DNA of 64,000 nucleotides, from positions 228,058,236-228,122,235 of the forward strand of contig OY821518.1 of the NCBI GenBank assembly GCA_963682025.1. The letters run 5' to 3'. Origin of the DNA: Cordilura impudica. Taxonomy: Eukaryota > Arthropoda > Insecta > Diptera > Scathophagidae. Shown here one piece after another: positions 1-12,432 of the stretch. Positions within the stretch are counted from its first letter, which is position 1, and every line of letters starts with the position of its first letter. The notes below the pieces were generated by a model that was not told the origin of the DNA, ran no database searches, and saw only the letters and a program-made list of their open reading frames with translations. The position numbers were made by a program, and so were the translations under genes.

Positions 1-133
1 AAGCATATAGTGGTTATAGTTATACAATTTTTATTAATATTTACAAAAAAGGTTATTATTTGGATTTAATTTTTAATGGTAGTACTTTTAAAGAAGGCCA
101 TAATTTATAGTGAAATTAATAAAATAGAATAAT

Positions 134-3100
134 TCAAATATGATTATACAATTTAATACTTTTTAAATAACTTATAATTTGTTTAATGGAGGTGGCTGAA
201 GGTGAGGATAATAGGGTGAGCGGGTTTGTTCCTGAGAATATTTGATTTCTTTGGTTTATAAATTTGGGGCAAACACGAAGGAAGTGTTCTATATTTAGTG
301 GGCTATTGTTGTCACAATCACAAATAGGGGGATCACAACCTGATATGATGTGACTATGAGTAAGTTTGGTATGACCTAGTCGTAATCTTACAAATATAAT
401 TATATCTTTACGATTGATAGTATTGTTGTCGGGCAACCAAGAGTAAATGTTATTTTTATAAGGGTTAACTGATTTATACCAATTATTTGTATAATTCCAG
501 ATGTTGAGATTCTTGTTGTGTATTTGTTCCTTAACAGATTTCCTTATGTCAGAAAAATTTATATTAATGGTCATAGTTAAAGGTGATTTATAGGCTAATT
601 TTGCAGCATAATCAGCGTGTTCGTTCCCTGTGATTAGAGAGTGACCGGATATCCAAACTATGACAATTTTTGGGAAAAGTTTAATCAGTGAGTTTCTAAT
701 ATTGATTGCATAAAAATTGTTGTTATTAATGTCAGTAATGGCGTGGACTGCAGATAGTGAATCTGTGCATATAGCAAATTTACCAGATCTCTGACAGAGT
801 TCAATTGCTTTATATATTGCTATTATTTTGGCAGAAAAGATAGAGCTGAATTTAGGAAGAAGCGAGTTTGAAATTATTTTGTCCTCTAGGGTGACCGCGA
901 AGGATACTGTGCCATTTGATCTAGATCCATCTGTATAAATAAATGTTCTGTCATGATACTTGTTGCGAATTTCATGAAATAGAATTCGATATTGGGAGGG
1001 TGGAGTGTTTTCTTTTTTATGCATTGAGAGGGACGAGTCAATAGCTTCAGCTTGTAAATGCCATGGAGGATGTGTCGAATTGTTTAATTTGGGTATTTGA
1101 ACTGGAAGATCGAATTCTGAGGAAAAACTAATTGCTTTATATAGAGCCGATTTAATTTTAGAAGTATTTTTTAATTTGGTGTAGTTTGCGATAAACTTTT
1201 GTAACGGAGTATCCTGACAGAGTACAATTGATTTTAAGACTTTCTTTGATTCAAGTTGGCATAAAAGATTTATATCTAAAGTATTGGTTTCTACCATTAT
1301 GTTATTAATTGGAGTGGTTCGAGGTGCACCAAGTACACATCGAGTGGCTGTGTTTATAACTGTGTTAATTTTTTTCAAAGATGTTTTGGATGCATTACCA
1401 TATAGAAACAGTCCATACCTGATTTTCGATATAATCAAGGATTGTATTATATTCAAGAGGATATTTGAGTTAGGATTAAATTTGGAATATGATAAGCATT
1501 TTATGATGTTAACTCGATTTACTAAAGTTTGGGTTAGATATTCGATGTGGGTATTCCATTTGAGAGTTTTATTGAAAAATATGCCCAATATTTTTAATGC
1601 ATTAGTTTCTGTGAGTTGAATGTTGCCTGAAATCATGTTACATGTGCAATTGTGTTTTCTACAGATATGCATATATTGACATTTTGTACTAGATAGTACG
1701 GCACCTGATTCTTCGCACCATTTCAGAATATCATCGATTATGTTACTAATATTAGTAGTAGGGTTTTTTCCTTAGTTGATTTTATTATTATATTGAAATC
1801 ATCAGCATAAGCACAAAAGTTGACATTTTTATGTATAGAGATGATATCGCAAAGTCTATTGTAGGCTACAAGGAAAAGAATTACGGACAATGGTGATCCT
1901 TGTGGGACTCCATTATATAGGTTAAACGTTTGTGAATATTTTTTCCTAGGCGGACGATAAATTTTCTGTTGGTCATGAAATTTACTATATAATTTATGAT
2001 TTTAGGTCCAAAGTTCCATGAAATTAGTTGGTCTACAACTGTATGGATTCCTATTTTGTCATATGCTTTCTCAAAGTCAAGTGAAACTATCGTAAGGTGA
2101 TTTTTTGAAGTTAAACTTCTAGCAGCCAAATGCTCAATAAACAGTAGAGTGTCCATTGTACTTTTTCCTTTTCTGAATCCCATCTGATTGATGTTAAGGA
2201 GTTTATTGGAATTGATAAACCACCAAATTCGATTAGCAATAATTTTTTCTAAAATTTTTCCAACACACGAATTGAGAGATATTGGCCTGTAAGATGTTGT
2301 TTTAGTCTGGTCACTGTTAGCTTTTAGGATGGGAATTACTAGGCTGGTTTTAAATTGCTGAAGAATATGTTTCTTTAGAATGTTATTGAAAAGGTTTAAA
2401 ATTCTATTTTTAATAATGTTTGGAGAGTTTTTTTTTATCATATTGTATGATATTCTGTCTAGGCCAGGAGATTTACCTTTGAGTCTATGCAAAGTGGAAA
2501 GTAATTCAATGTTGTTAATGTCTTGTTCAATAAGTTTGGCCTTATTGTTGGTATTAATATTTACGAAGCGATTTTTGAAATTTTCTTTGTTTTCTTGGAA
2601 TTTAGCTGGGAATTTTTGATCAGATGAATTGACAGACCAAAAATGGCCTAATTCATTTGCAATATCAACATGATCAGTTAGAACGTTAAAGGGAGAGTTA
2701 TCGCTTTGTATGGCATGAATATACGAGGTTTTATAGCCACAAAACCTTCTGATGTTGTTCCATATTTTCTTAGGGGGCGTATTCGGATTAATTTCAGAGG
2801 TAAAATTATATAATGATTTACGTTTAGAAGCTTTTATTTATTTAGAGCGTTTGCTCTTTTATATCTGATCATATTTTCGTTATTAATATACGTTCTAAAT
2901 ATATACCATAACTTTTTCTTTTCGGTTTTCAAATTTTCAAGGTGTTGGTTCCACCATGGAACTGGGGTGCGTGCACCAGGTTTTGATTGTGGAATGGATT
3001 CATTCGCTGATTGGATTATAATTTTTTTATTATTAGCTGCTTCCTTATTAATGTTTGTGTTAACCGTTCTAGTTGTTTCATAGGTGATGCATTTACTAGT

Positions 3101-3817
3101 GTAAAGATCCCAGTTGGCTGCGTCAGTTTTAAAACGGGGTTTGATAAGCTGGTAGTTTTCAGGGTTGTCATGAAATAGGGAAACAATAATGGGGAAATGG
3201 TCACTTCCCCATAAATCTTGTTCAATAGCCCATCTGGAATGGATATGAAGTTCAGGTGAACAGAAAGTCAAGTCAATGTGCGTAAGGGTTTTTAAAGTGG
3301 AAAAATGTGTAGGGGATTTATCATTTAATAATATGAAGTTGGAGTTGTTTATAAATTTTTCCAAAATTCTACCTCTTTTATTGTTCTTATTCGACCCCCA
3401 ATTTTGATGCCAGCTATTGAAATCACCAGTTATAAGTGTAGGTATATTGAAGTTGCCAAGAACATTTTGTAGATTGTTGTAATTGAATTGCGCATTCGGT
3501 GAGATATAGGTCGAAATAATATTGAATTTTATTTTCGATTGGACTTCTAAGCATATTGCTTCAAAGTCATTGTTCATTTGTATAATTTTGTGTTGTATGG
3601 AATTATGGACTAGGAGGGATACACCACCATATGAGTTGGAGTTGTTGTAATTATAAATGGAGAAGTTGTTAGGTACGGGAATATTATTGATATTAGTTAT
3701 ATGTGATTCCTGTATTGAAATTAGTTTTATATTATACTTATTGATAAGTAATTGTAATTCGTTGTAATTAATAATATAGCCTCTTATATTCCATTGTAAA
3801 ATGTTTAAGCATATCAT
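134..3817 (-). pseudogene. LINE ORF2: endonuclease, reverse transcriptase, RNase H (broken)
   Basis: ORF2 starts at the ATG at 3817 and lies in at least three frames. The first part (3817-2834) is an APE-type endonuclease, with the motifs QESH, TGDFNSWHQNWGS and SDHFPI. The second part (2492-1881) is the fingers and palm of the RT (SPGLDRISYN, SYRPISLNS, GFRKGKSTMDT, SLDFEKAYDKI). The catalytic AYADD box is intact, but it sits near 1790-1812, between the long open frames, so a frameshift separates it from the upstream RT. The last part (1672-134) holds RNase H (FIYTDGSRSNG, CTDSLSAVHAI, SGHSLITGNEHAD) and a C-terminal CxCD...HFLRVC zinc-binding motif. The protein would nick target DNA, copy the element RNA and remove RNA from the hybrid. 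Frameshifts lie around 1.7-1.9 and 2.5-2.8 kb. Confidence 0.88.
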
Positions 3818-3930
3818 TGTAACTAAATATAAAAATTAAAAAATAAATAAAATAAAAAAAAAATAAAAAAAAAATATAATATAATAATAATGATTGTTAG
3901 TGTTTATTCGTGCCATAGTTTAATAAATTA

Positions 3931-5013
3931 TTATTCGTTGTCAATTGAAAGGCCAGATGTCGATTCCGATGTTTCACTGTCTTCATTGTTCACTTTAGTT
4001 TTGGGTTGTTTTGGTTTATTTTGAATTTTTTTAATATTTTTCCTTTTCATTGCTTGTATCGCTCTGTTTGAAGTATTTTTTGGTAGAATGGTTGTTTTTT
4101 TTTTGGTGTGAGTGTAGTGGGTTCAGTATTGTGATTTGTAAGTGTTTCATTATCATTGTAGTCCACTAGTTCTCTTTCGGTGTTATTAAGGTTAACTGAG
4201 ATGTTGGTGTTATTTGTTCAAGACATATGTTTATTTGAGGTTGCTGTTTTTGTTACTGAAGAGAAAGATGCTTGTCCACATTGGTGACGTTGTTTGTAAG
4301 TTTCTACAGCTTTCTTTCTGTCTACTTTTTCTAAAGTTACAATTGCCTGTATTTCTTTTTCTCTTAAGAATACCGGACAGGTTTTGTCAAGAGAATTGTG
4401 GTTGCTGTTTTCGTTGTTGTTGTTAATGGAGTTAGTGCATGTTGATGGGTTGTTACATATTTCGTCATCTTCTTCGAAATGGTATGCTAAAGCACAATTT
4501 GGGCAGATTTCTACGTTGGTACAAACGTTTTTTGTATGTCCAAATCTAAGACAGCTCGTTGAGTATTTCATTTTCTTCTATTCCTCTGAGATCATTAGAG
4601 TATATAACGCCTTTTGAGTAGTTGAGAGTAGAGTGCTCACGGATTTCAACTTGTATAGTGGGTGAAAGGGAAGTCAATGTAATGAGTTTTGCAGCTTGTA
4701 AATTGTTCTTGGTTTTTATCAATATGCTACCATCACGAATTTTTTTGCACATATCGATTTCACTACCGCATACACAATCAATAACTTTCTTTATTAGGAA
4801 TGGAGAGACATTTGCTAAGGTTTCTACATTTTTTACTTTGTTGTTGATGTTATCAATTACTTGACTTTTGTTAATATTGTTTGTTCTGATCATTTGCAAA
4901 TATCTAGGGCCATTGGTAGAAATTGTTATTTTTTTATTTTTGTTCATAGAAAAAGTTTGTTGATTATGGGGTATCAACCGATCCGGAGGATCACCCAAAC
5001 TTCTTTCTCCCAT
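3931..5013 (-). pseudogene. LINE ORF1 (Gag-like nucleic-acid chaperone), broken
   Basis: ORF1 starts at 5013 (MGERSLGDPPDR). The frame changes around 4546-4571 and continues as MKYSTSCLRFGHTKNVC, a CCHC-type zinc knuckle of LINE ORF1 proteins, followed by CPNCALAYH. An in-frame TGA at 4218-4220 interrupts it. The same frame then continues through an Asn/Thr-rich linker, and after another slip in an A-run near 4090 it runs through a Lys-rich stretch to the acidic end ...SGLSIDNE and a TAA at 3931. Such proteins coat the element RNA. I infer a single original ORF of about 360 codons with one stop and at least two frameshifts. Confidence 0.75.
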
Positions 5014-5159
5014 TTAAAGTTTTGTTTTTTTTTTTGCTTTTTTTTTTTGCTTTTTTTATATAACTGTAATGATAAACTGGTACGTATTTTGAGATATTAT
5101 TGATATGTTAAGTTCTTTTTTTTTTTGTTGTAGCAAAATAGAAAGCACAATTCACTCAC

Positions 5160-6795
5160 GTAAGTACTCGCGCTAATATGACCTTTCGCAGTCAAAGACA
5201 TTTACTGACTGATCTATTATATTATTTAGCAGTTTTTTACTGCAAGTCGAGTGCCATTACAAAGCCGTGGTGGATCGATATTGCGCATTAAAATAATGGG
5301 CACTCCAATTTTGAGTTGTAGCACATGTGGTGGAAAGCCTGGCACATCAAGAATCGAATATAAAAAATTGGGTGTAGTGAGTGAAAGTTTCACACTGCTA
5401 AAGTTTAAGGAAGAATGGTGTACAGGTCTGGCTTCCTACAAATCGGAAACAAAGGGACGTGGCCCGCCGACTTTCGCATGGAATGTATACCTATTTAAGA
5501 AAACACCTTACTAAGCAAATCAATCCATGCCAAATATTGAGTTATACGGGCGGGGCCTCGCCCCTTTGTCCACTAACAACTTTATATAGTCAAGGGCTTA
5601 ATAGAAGTTATTATGGATTTTAATTTTTCTAAAAAGGGCGTGGTCCCGCCCAGTTTTTTTGTAGTACTATTTCTATTAATTTCAATATATACCAAATATC
5701 ATCGCCGTAGGTTAAAAAATGGCCGAGATATGACGATTATAAATTTTGGGTTATATGGACGCGATTACGCCCCTTTGCCCACTAACAACTTTACATAGTT
5801 AAGGACTTTGTATTTCGCAACAATATCCTTTTGTGAAAATTTCATGACGATCCTTCCAGTAATTTATAAAATATTACGTTTTTTTATTTTTCTAAAAAGG
5901 GGCGTGGTTCCGCCCACTTTTCTTCTGGTGTGTGTTTCTATTCATGTCAATACCATATGTACCAAATATGACCGCTGTAGGTCAAAAAATTCCCGAGATA
6001 TGACGATTTAAAGTTTTGGGTTATATGGGCGTGGCACCGCCCCTTTGTCTAATCACAAATTTATATAGCCTATTATTCCTTCCAGAGTCACAGTAACACG
6101 CTGTGAAAATTTCAGGAAGATCGGTTCAGGGGTTTGGCCTCCTATAAAGCACAACCAAACACATTCATTTTTATATATATAGATTGAAAGCAGATTAATT
6201 ATAATTTAAGGTAAAATGGGACGAAAAAGAGGGATTTGGTAATAAAAAAATGTATGATGTAGATAAAAAGTGTATAAAACTTTAGGTAAATATATATTAC
6301 AAAAAAAGTATTTTGTATAGCAAACATTGTAAGTATCTGAATTAAAAAAAAAGGGGGCGGTGAAGTGAGCGTGGTTCCTAGTTATATGGCGACGTTAACA
6401 GTATTAAGAGCAATATACTACCAAATAAAAAAAAATCCGTTGGAAGGAACAAATTTGTACAGAGAACAAAAAGTTTAAAACTTTCAAACAAAATTTGGCG
6501 TGAAAAGGGGCGTGAAAGGGGGCGTGGCGTAAGAAATGTTTATTTCTACCTCGCCTGGAGTATAATGTGTATACAATTTGAAGTAAATCTGTTAAAAACT
6601 ATATGGGAGCAATTACATAATTTTAAAAAAGTGGGCGTAAAAGTGGGCGTGATAGAAAAAAAAGTACCTTATTAATCATGCCAGAGTCCCAGTTAAATGC
6701 TGTGAAAATCTCAGGAAGATCGGTCCAGAGGTTTGGTCTCCTATAAGGTACAAGCAAACAAATAAACAAACACACATTCAATTTTATATATATTG
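5160..6795. repeat. Noncoding repeat with GGGCGTGG modules and two similar 3' ends
   Basis: No coding potential is seen. A module with a GC-rich core (gggcgtggtcccgccc and variants) inside AT-rich DNA recurs. One half appears at about 5541, 5751 and 6019 (ttatatgggcgtggcaccgc type, followed by cccctttg). The other half appears at about 5618 and 5881. The period is about 210-270 bp. Two similar terminal blocks, at 6118-6184 and 6713-6795, start with ggaagatcggt and end in TATATATATAGAT or TATATATATTGAT. The second block abuts the truncated copia element, so this repeat probably replaced the copia 3' end. It resembles tandem-ended noncoding LINE or SINE tails of flies, but I cannot name the family. 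Confidence 0.6.
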
Positions 6796-9230
6796 ATGCC
6801 AATATTTAATGTCCCAGAAATATATCTGAATACACGTTTGACACGTAGGACATCTTCTGTAGTAGGATTTTCTAGAGATCTTGACAGAAAATCAACGGCA
6901 TACGCCAAGTCTGGTCTAGTTCCTAACATAAGGTACATTAGAGCACCAACTGCTTGTCTGTATGGAAAGCCTTTTATTTCTTTCCCTGCTTTTATTATAT
7001 TAGTTCCAACCTTTTCCAGGCGCTTGTTTCAAACCGTACAAACTTCGTTTCAAATGACAATCTTTGTTTGTGCGATCACTAAATCCTTCTGGTTGTTTCA
7101 TGTATATATTTTCTTCTAACTCACCATATAAAAAGGCTGTGGACACATCAAATTGTGCTAAATGTAAATTTTCAGTAGCGGCAATACTTAACAGTGATCG
7201 AATAGTTGACATCTTGGCAACTGGGCTAAAAGTTTGATCGTAGTCAACTCCTTTTTTCTGTTTAAACCCTTTGATCACAAGTCTTGCCTTATACTTGTCA
7301 ACGCTACCGTCAGAATTTGTTTTTATTCTGAAAACCCATTTTCCTGGAAGAGCAATTGTTCCTTCTGGTAATTCTGTTAGTACCCATGTTTGGTTATGCT
7401 TTAAAGAATTTATTTCTGATTTCATAGCTTTAACCCATTCTTCTCTTTCACTACTTTCAATAGCTTCTGCATATGATGTTGGAGTAGAAATCTTATGAAC
7501 AAATTATTGCGACATCATTACAAAATCATTATGAATTGAATTCTTAATAAGGATGGTACGATTTCTTAGACGTTTTGTATTTGGTTCATCTTCTTCATCA
7601 CTTTTATCGGAATTCTCTCTTTGACGTTTACCACATTGCAGTTTTGCATCTTGAACTACATTACCTCTTCGAAATTCATCATTTTGTAGTTCGGCATATT
7701 GCACTACATCTTCTTCTTCTTGAACTTCTTCACATTGCGATTCAACATCTTGCATCGCTTCATCTAAAAACGATTCTTCAAAACCCTCAAAGTCTTCTGT
7801 TAAGCTTTCGTTATTATCTCCCAAATTATCTGAGTCATAATTTTGTTTACAGCTTATTGTTACATTATCTTTTGTATCAGATTTTGTTGCACTCTTAATT
7901 TTATTAGATTGTTCTTTGAACTGATCACAATTTCTGTCAACATAATCATCGACATTTTCAACAAATTTGATGTCTCTTGAAACTTGAACTTTGTTTCCTT
8001 TTTTAATGAAGACTCTATATCTCTCATCACCGTCATATCCAATAAGGTAACCCTTTTTAGCTTTCTTATCCATTTTTCTACGTTTTTGACTAGGAACATG
8101 AACATAGCAAGTAGAACCAATTATGCGTAGGTGACGTATTCTAGGCTTCTTGCCACACCATAATTCATGAGGACTAACATCTGCAACTGATAAGAATGTA
8201 AATAGCTGTTTTTGCAAACTCAGCCCATAAAATTCTGGAAATATAACTTCGGAATTTGAATACTTGAAAGTCCTTGACATCTCTACAATTGTTCTGTTCT
8301 CTCTTTCAGGCGCTAACATTCTGTTGAGGAGTATATGGAGCAGTCAATTTTTGATTTATTCCATTCTGCGATAATATCTTCTTAACAGCAGCATTTGTAA
8401 ATTCTCCACCATTGTCACTGAGCAATGTTTTAATAGTATGACCTTGACTTTTAGCATGTGCTAGCATTTCCACTAAGGTATCCCTTACATCAGATTTGTT
8501 TTTTTACTATATAACCATATCTGTATTTGGTGTAATCATCTTTGTATACTATTAAGTATTTAAAACCTTTAAAGGATGGAGGAAAAGGACCACACACGTC
8601 TGTACTTATACCCTCACCTGGAGCTGTTGCTGTATGACGTCTTCCAAATGGTAATCTGCATGCTTTTCCATAGACACAAGGCTCACACAAGTCATTCTGA
8701 TATTTGGCTATAATGCCCATTTCCTTTTCAAGTTTCCTCTTAACATGATTTTTATCTTGATGTCCCCACCTTTCATGGTATAGCTGCAACATTGAACTGT
8801 CAATTGCTGAGTTAACTTTTTGATTTGGAGTTATTGGTGTAAAATTAATTTTATATAACGATCCATTTGCAAAACAATTTCCACATAATATGACATTATC
8901 ATTAACTTTCATATAACATTTAGTTCTTGTAGACTTAAATTCACTTGAAGAATTTCTGTCATGTGCGGCTAATACCGAAAATAGATTTCTACTTATACCT
9001 GGTACATACCACACATCCTTCAATTCCATTTTTAGATTATTATTGTTAACTTTGGATATAACTTTAATTGTGCCTTTTCCTAGAGCTTTCAATACTTCTT
9101 TACCAGCTGCTTGAATGGTATAAGGCTCATTAAACTTTTCATATTCATCATAAAATTCACAAGAATTCGTAACGTGTCTGGTAGCTCCATTATCCATTAT
9201 CCATTATAGCTGCATTTAATTCACTAGATA
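6796..9230 (-). pseudogene. copia pol: protease, integrase, RT (inactive)
   Basis: The pol frame is broken into blocks. Protease is recognised by MDNGATRHVTN (9197), the copia-type DSG equivalent. A 7-bp repeat just upstream (ccattatccattat) shifts the frame. Next come the GAG-pre-integrase zinc motif (HERWGHQDKNH, CEPCVYGKAC) and the start of integrase (TDVCGPFPPS), with a break near 8490. From 8319 comes the integrase end (ERENRTIVEMSRT, SPHELWCGKKP). RVT_2 follows (7425-7000: GKWVFRIKTNSDG, KARLVIKGFKQ, QFDVSTAFLYGEL, SLYGLKQAPGK). A deletion at about 7000-7020 joins this directly to YRQAVGALMYLMLGTRPD, so the catalytic YVDD segment is lost. The element therefore cannot encode a working RT. 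Confidence 0.85.
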
Positions 9231-9254
9231 CTGAATGAAGAGCAACATTTGAAT

Positions 9255-11440
9255 CAGGGATGTAATATAGCAATTTCGATTTGGTATCAAAAATGATTTT
9301 AAATTGTACTTTTTGGACCACCAAGGTACTTTTTTTTTATTTAATTAAAAAAAAATAATAATAATTATAAACAACAGGTACATAAAAATTCATTAATGTA
9401 TTTTAAAAACACAAAATAAAAAAAAATTAAATAAAGTAAATAAAATATACATAAAAATATATATAAAAAGGAACACAAATATTTTTTTCGAGATCAAAAA
9501 ATTATGTTTTTAAGATAAAGATGTAAAAAAAAATATTACTAACATCTTTAAAGTAAAGATATTGTACGACTTTAAAATTTAAAGTTTAATTCAATTTAAA
9601 CTATTTTTTATACATTTTTTAATACCATGTTGTTAGAAATTTTAAAATTATAACAACAAGCATTTGCTGATTTTAACAAGTCTTTGGTTTGAATAAGATT
9701 TGAGACTGTTGGAACATGAAGCCGGTTTCTTTCTTTTGTTTTTATAAGATTTTGATAAGAAAAAATCCTCTCCACGTTGGCAGAGGAATGAGGTATCGAC
9801 AAAATTCCACGAACAATTCTGAAAATATCAGGAAACATATTTTCATCTAATTCATTTTTAATTTCAGACACTTTTGACCGGAAACCACACATATTTTCTT
9901 TTATTAATGGTTTTAATTCATCCAAATCGGCCAATGCTCTATATTGTGAGTTAATGTTCTCAAAATTTTTGTTTTCATTGGGAAACATTTTCATCAAAAA
10001 AGGCACAATGCTGTTGATTTTTCCTGACAAAACATTTTCGGGTGAAAATTTACTAAACCAATTTAGGATCTCGTCATCAAAATTTACTTTTGTCTTCAAA
10101 ACTTCACAAAATTTTATATAGAAACTTTTTGCATTTTGTTTAAATTGATTTACAACACTACTTCTCGATTTGATTTTCGATTATGTATAAATCAACTTCA
10201 GTGCCACAAAATATATCGTTCAATGGAATATGATTCTCATTTAGGTTTAGTTTTGAAATTTTATAGTTGTCTAAAAAACTCTTTTTAATAAAGTTTCGTG
10301 CAATTTGGCGAAATAAAAATATTAATCTTGGCAAATAAATATGCATACGAGCATCTTCTGACTGCATTTCAACATTCACTGCATTAACAATTTTAAGAAC
10401 ATATTGAAGGAATAAAAATGTCATTTTGTATATTGGATTTGCAAATCCTAACATTATAAACTTTATTCTCTCATTTTTTGAATCAGCATCAAAATTATAA
10501 AAATAATATTGTAAGGGTTCCCACTGGTTCTAGAATTCGATTAACTACTTCTTGTCTTGAAAGCCATCTTGTTGTAGCGTATTTAAAGATTATATGTATT
10601 TCGGCTCCAAAGTATTCCTGGAATTTAATGAATAATAAATTTATTTCTTTTATAAACTTATCAAATTCCTCAGGAATTCCAAATTTAGAGGCAGCTGATG
10701 AAACCAAATTTAAAATGTGACATATGCATCCATTGGAAAATAAATGAGGAATAATATTTTTAAATTTGGATTGCACACCATTTGAAGAACCCATCATTAC
10801 AGCACAAGTATCTGTGGTCATACCGACCATATTTTTTAAGGGTACGTTATTTTCCTTTAATACATGCAGTGTGCTATTGAAGATTCCATTAGATGTGCTG
10901 TCTTCAATTTGTACCAAACTCAAAAAACGGTCACGAGATATTCCATCGAAAATTCGTATTACAATTGCAAGGTTTTTGAAAATACTGCAATCAGTACTTT
11001 CGTCGATTACTAACGAAAAGTAATGGTTGTTACAAAAGCTTTGTATGTCTTTAGAATTTTCAGGGCCAAGCAAGTTTGTCACAATTTCTTTACCTTTTCT
11101 TCTGTGAATGTTAAATTTCTTAGCAATCTGGGAATCATGAACTCCTTCCTTTATAATAAAATTTAGATGATCGAGTACCGTGAATGCAAGGTTATGCTCT
11201 GCAACAAAAGCACTCATCATTATTTCTAATTTCTTTGCATATTCCGTTATTGTACATTTTGTGGAACTTGTTAAGAAATTGTCAATTTTGGGTGTTGTTT
11301 TGGCGGCATTAACTTTCTTTTTGTGATTTTCGCTCAGGTCATGACGATTTAAATGTGTTAAGCCTCCAGTAATATAAGAATTACAAACAGTACATTTTTT
11401 CCGGTTTCATCCTTTTTCAACCATGTAAACTTTTTTGCCC
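9255..11440 (-). mobile_element. hAT DNA transposon nested in copia, one end missing
   Basis: A hAT transposase fills this interval between the copia zinc knuckle and the copia protease. One terminus is visible on the plus strand at 9255 (CAGGGATGTAAT), and CAGGG is a typical hAT end. Copia coding sequence resumes directly beside it. The opposite inverted end should carry CATCCCTG near 11440 and is absent. There the transposase frame abuts copia sequence, with a 19-bp tandem duplication (11441-11476, unit aacttgttaggacaccc plus tt). I infer deletion of the 5' TIR together with a piece of copia. If the target duplication is 8 bp, the candidate at the intact end is 9247-9254 (atttgaat). Confidence 0.75.
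9608..11440 (-). pseudogene. hAT transposase (BED finger, DDE core, dimerisation domain), broken
   Basis: The N-terminus holds a BED-type zinc finger (FTWLKKDETG, CTVCNSY, then HLNRHDLSENH) at about 11435-11320. The central part, 11220-10495, has the hAT core motif VIDESTDCSIFKNLA and the CHILNLVSSAA block. A middle block is 10454-10158. The C-terminal dimerisation domain at 10099-9608 reads LSIPHSSANVERIFSYQNLIKT. Frame breaks fall near 10100-10158 and 10454-10495. The enzyme would cut and paste the element through its TIRs. It is similar in layout to ZBED-type hAT transposases, but the subfamily is not determined. It is a pseudogene because of the breaks and the missing end. Confidence 0.85.
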
Positions 11441-11464
11441 AACTTGTTAGGACACCCTTAACTT

Positions 11465-12224
11465 GTTAGGACACCCATCAGCTATCCACTTGCGACATTC
11501 TTTTAACCAATGACCTCTCTTTTTGCAATAATGGCACATATCATTTTTTGTATTTAATTTATTATTAAACTTCTTGACTAGAATTAATATTATCACTCTT
11601 TTTGAAGTTTCGCTCATACAAACACAATTGCATAATTAGTTCGTCCAACGATTTATTTGCATCCCTCGTAAGCATAATCCAACTTGATTTCAACATCTCA
11701 AAAGAGCTTGGCAGAACATTTAAAATTTTGCAAACAATTAATAATTCTGGCAATGTATTTTCTCCTTTCATACGTAATCCGTTGTTGATTTCTCCCGAAA
11801 GACTTCTTAATGTTGAAACATGAGAAGAAACATCATTATCTTCACTCCACTTAAACGAAAATAAATCATTACACATCTTGTACAACTGATCTTTTGAAGT
11901 TGCTTCAAATTGTTGATTTAACGCTTTCCACATATCATAAGCAGATGCTTTATCTATCACCTTTTGATAGATTTCATCTGTTATTGTACTGGTTATAAGG
12001 CTTTTTGCATAGCAGTTTGCTTTTCGGTATAATTCAGCTTGCTTTTTGTGTTCCTTGATTTGCTCATGTGTGGCACCAATTTCTATGGGTTCTGGCTTTG
12101 TAAGACTGTTGTCTACTACATCTAGAGCACCCTCATAGCATTCAAGGAGATCTCTTATCTTCCTTTTTCAAATTGGCCAGTCAGACTCACCAGATAATGG
12201 TTTCAATGTTTTTGAAAATTCCAT
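11465..12224 (-). pseudogene. copia gag with CCHC zinc knuckle
   Basis: Gag starts at the ATG at 12224 (MEFSKTLKPLSGESDWP). An in-frame TGA follows at about 12172, where the family has Trp. The frame continues to 11565 with the UBN2/copia Gag domain (AYDMWKALNQQFEATSKDQ, LPELLIVCKILNVLPSSF, DELIMQLCLYE). A zinc knuckle follows at about 11545-11490 in another frame: CHYCKKRGHWLKEC, a perfect C-x2-C-x4-H-x4-C. Gag forms the particle and packages RNA. The stop and the shift show decay. Confidence 0.85.
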
Positions 12225-12418
12225 TTTATATTCTTGAATATCTTCTTGATATTTTTCTTGAATTTCTTTTCTTGATTGGCTCGATCACACTATTAAAAAT
12301 AAAATACCGCTTTTTGTTTTATTTAACGACTTCAATAATTCCACGAGTTTTTGCTTTTTTTTTAATGATTTCACAATCTATTTTTTTTTTTATTTATTTG
12401 AAATATTTTTCTAAGGAG

Positions 12419-12432
12419 CTGGTCCCATAACC
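12419..12432 (-). promoter_or_regulatory. copia primer-binding site
   Basis: The minus strand reads GGTTATGGGACCAG directly after the LTR. This closely matches the Drosophila copia primer site, which is primed by an internal initiator Met-tRNA fragment rather than a tRNA 3' end. Between it and gag (12225-12418) there is only an AT-rich leader. Confidence 0.7.

Larger units (their letters stand above)
1..5160 (-). mobile_element. I-clade non-LTR retrotransposon, degenerate
   Basis: The reading frames run on the minus strand in the order ORF1 (zinc knuckle), endonuclease, reverse transcriptase, RNase H and a C-terminal Cys/His motif. This order with an RNase H domain after the RT is known for I-clade LINEs. 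The 3' UTR lies at positions 1-133 and its end may be outside the window. The 5' UTR is roughly 5014-5160, and its exact start is unclear. ORF1 and ORF2 do not overlap and are separated by about 110 bp of A/T-rich sequence (3818-3930). Several frameshifts and one in-frame stop show that it is no longer active, although all domains are recognisable. Clade assignment is by domain order and motifs only; a tree of the RT domain would settle it. Confidence 0.85.

Noticed and set aside
1284..1619. Plus-strand 111-codon frame opposite the I-clade RNase H
   Set aside because: It is the antisense shadow of ORF2 and has no motif of its own.
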